64,000 nucleotides of DNA from contig OY755251.1 of the NCBI GenBank assembly GCA_963576725.1, positions 37,455,246 through 37,519,245 on the forward strand. The letters run 5' to 3'. The stretch comes from Azorinus chamasolen (lineage: Eukaryota > Mollusca > Bivalvia > Cardiida > Solecurtidae). Within the stretch, counting starts at the first letter, position 1; each line of letters opens with the position of its first letter. Under the pieces are notes generated by a model. That model saw nothing but the letters and a program-made list of their open reading frames with translations. It was not told the origin of the DNA and made no database searches. Both the position numbers and the translations under genes were made by a program. Shown one piece after another: positions 62,390 to 64,000 of this stretch.

Positions 62390-62619
62390 ATGTCTCCCAA
62401 TTATGTGTTTCTTTTTCGTTTTCGAGGAAACAACATGATACAAGGGATTTCATTTGAAATAAATGTATTACACTTCATATATATATGGAAAACCATGTAA
62501 ATTATGCTTTATGGTGAGAAAAATGCTGATCAGTTCTCCCCAAATCTGATTTGGGGTGATATATGTTTTTAGAATAATTTTAGCAATCACACTTTTGTGC
62601 TCTTTTTGTCAAATCAACC

Positions 62620-63085
62620 TCTTACTTGTCTTCTTAAGGCAGTTTTTAGGTCTCTGGCCTAGATCAGCATCTTTCTCACAGCTTTTAACAAGGTTAAATT
62701 AACTCTTAAGTTTGTATTTGTCTAATATTATTATTTATAATATAGATAGATATGTATGTATGTGTATACATGTGCGTATATGTATGTATATGTATATATG
62801 TATGTATATGTATATATACGTATGTATATGTATGTATGTGTATGTGTATATATGATTACATATTTTATAGACATAATTTTAAGCCATCTACAGCAAACTT
62901 GTGATGTATTAATTATTTATAGTTTTACCTGTTTTATCATGTTTCTTATCCACAGGTATTTATTTTGATTAATGTATTTTGTTAAGAAACAATTTGTTTT
63001 AGTCGGTAAATAGCTTCTAGCTAATGCTGAATGTTATTCTGTAACACCCGACTATAAATAAAGTTTCTTGTATCTTGTAGCTTGT
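62620..63085 (+). mobile_element. possible 3' end of a non-LTR element
   Basis: Ends GACTATAAATAAAGTTTCTT followed by GTATCTTGTAGCTTGTA. An AATAAA signal and a short repeated tail suggest a LINE or SINE 3' terminus. No coding remains and the microsatellite lies inside. Confidence 0.3.
62745..62860. repeat. TATG/TATA microsatellite
   Basis: Mixed ATGTATGTATATGTATATATG repeats. Confidence 0.9.
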
Positions 63086-63149
63086 ATTCCATATAGATCT
63101 ACTAAAGCATTCCATATACTACATGTAATATGAAAATGAGACGTATTGC

Positions 63150-63570
63150 AGCTAGAAGGAATCCATATTTATTGTCGGACAAGCAAACACGTGTCCGATT
63201 TGAAATGGCAAAAAGCTGCTAAAAATGTTTCCAAAATATCACAGAAAGTCGTTTTCTGACATTATTACTGGAAATGAGACATGGGTCACTTTTTTAGGCT
63301 ACCAGGAAAATTATCAACTAAATATGGGCTACCAAATACTGTCGCCGCCCTACAATTGCCAAAAGAATTATAAGTGCCAAGAAATCAATGTTTGTTATTT
63401 TCATTGATATCTGTGATCTAGTTATACAACTAGCTGTACCAACTAGAAAGTCTGTGACTGGGTGATTTTATAAAGAGAAAATGTTGAAGGAAGAAACTTC
63501 AACAACAATGTTTTAAACGGCGACCACACATCGGGTTTAGGCACCTATCCCTGCTGAATGACAATGAGAT
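63150..63570 (+). pseudogene. mariner-like transposase remnant
   Basis: Conceptual pieces in shifting + frames read LLKMFPKYHRKSFSDIITGN then ETWV (from ~63220), VPTRKSVTG (~63435-63465) and CFKRRPHIGFRHLSLLNDNE (~63510-63568). These line up in order with the mariner catalytic domain, including the TGDETW block and the LLHDNAP block. The first catalytic Asp is Asn here (GNETW) and the second block reads LLNDNE. Several frameshifts and stops. Terminal repeats were not found. Clearly inactive. Confidence 0.75.
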
Positions 63571-63574
63571 CTGC

Positions 63575-64000
63575 TTAAGCTCCGGTCTCGTGCCGTTTTC
63601 ATTTACCTTTGATTCGTAATAGTTGAGATAAAACTGAGCGGGTGTCCAACAGATTGCATGCTGATGAGACCACGAGTTACCAGGCGTCTCATCTGGAACC
63701 AAGCTGTTTGTGAGTTAGGTCGCGCTTAGCATGTTAAGGGTTAAGACATATTTCACTGTACTTGCAAAAATACATTCTAACACTGACGTCAATACCTACC
63801 CAAAGTACTCTTAACCTTTAGCCTGCTGAGCAAATTATTTTTACAGAATTATTCACCTACTACATTTTCAAAAGTCAAGCTATAATCAATTTGTATACAC
63901 AAATGCAATCAGGGTGTCAACCAGAATGGATCCTGATGAGACGACGAGTTAATCGGCGTTTCATCTGGATACAAACTGTTTGCATATATATAGGTATTCA
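63575..64000. repeat. F-type repeats, at least two copies
   Basis: GCATGCTGATGAGACCACGAGTTACC ... is represented by GTCTCATCTGGAACCAAGCT at ~63690 and again GAGTTAATCGGCGTTTCATC with GGATACAAACTGTTTGCA at 63935-63990. They lie between two TTAACCTTTAGCC/AGGGTTAAG-type ends. The last copy is cut by the window end. Confidence 0.55.

Overview
This is eukaryotic DNA with low coding density, most likely from a bivalve mollusc. The evidence is a molluscan-type myosin essential light chain gene with intervening introns, a RING-less TRIM-like (double B-box plus propeller-like) gene of the kind expanded in molluscs, and abundant transposon-derived repeats including tandem-core elements with GGAC/GAAC tails. 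I cannot name the species. There are no operons, CRISPR arrays or prokaryotic signals.

Host genes. (1) 7810-13236, + strand: myosin essential light chain (ELC), four exons covering everything except the first ~10 codons. (2) 51076-53265, - strand: a 719-729 aa protein with two B-box zinc fingers, a long polar linker and a C-terminal beta-propeller-like region, coded in one exon. The two genes show no functional link. Everything else I can identify is repeat or mobile DNA.

Layout. 0-29.4 kb: the ELC gene embedded in dozens of short hairpin-bearing elements. I separate these into H1 (pogo/Tigger-like ends TACAGTARAACC..., TA flanks, ~205 bp, ~110-bp central hairpin) and three TTAA-flanked families with ends CCCTTTC.../...GAAAGGG: B (~230-250 bp), C (~225 bp) and D (~230-260 bp). 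Minisatellites lie at 12.9, 14.4, 15.1-17.1, 22 and 28 kb. 29,469-43,193: one 13.7-kb foldback-type transposon with 10-bp terminal inverted repeats, a perfect 7-bp target duplication (ATACCAT), long arms built from ~262-bp and ~355-bp tandem repeats, and a GC-rich centre carrying degraded DIRS-like retroelement sequence. It sits in the 3' tail of a truncated CR1/L2-like LINE (43,194-44,256). 44.3-51 kb: mostly repeats (a tandem-core element at 47.4-49.0 kb, a palindromic element at 49.6 kb). 51-53.3 kb: the TRIM-like gene. 53.3-64 kb: more H1/B/C/D elements, minisatellites of 35 bp (58.1 kb) and 19 bp (59.4-61.9 kb), and a broken mariner transposase at 63.15-63.57 kb.

The most unusual items are the foldback element, with a higher-order repeat in one arm, and the fact that MITE families with different ends share the same hairpin apex, CTCCTATAGGAG. 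Three nested insertions show TTAA target use directly. All family names and age orders are read by eye from this one window.
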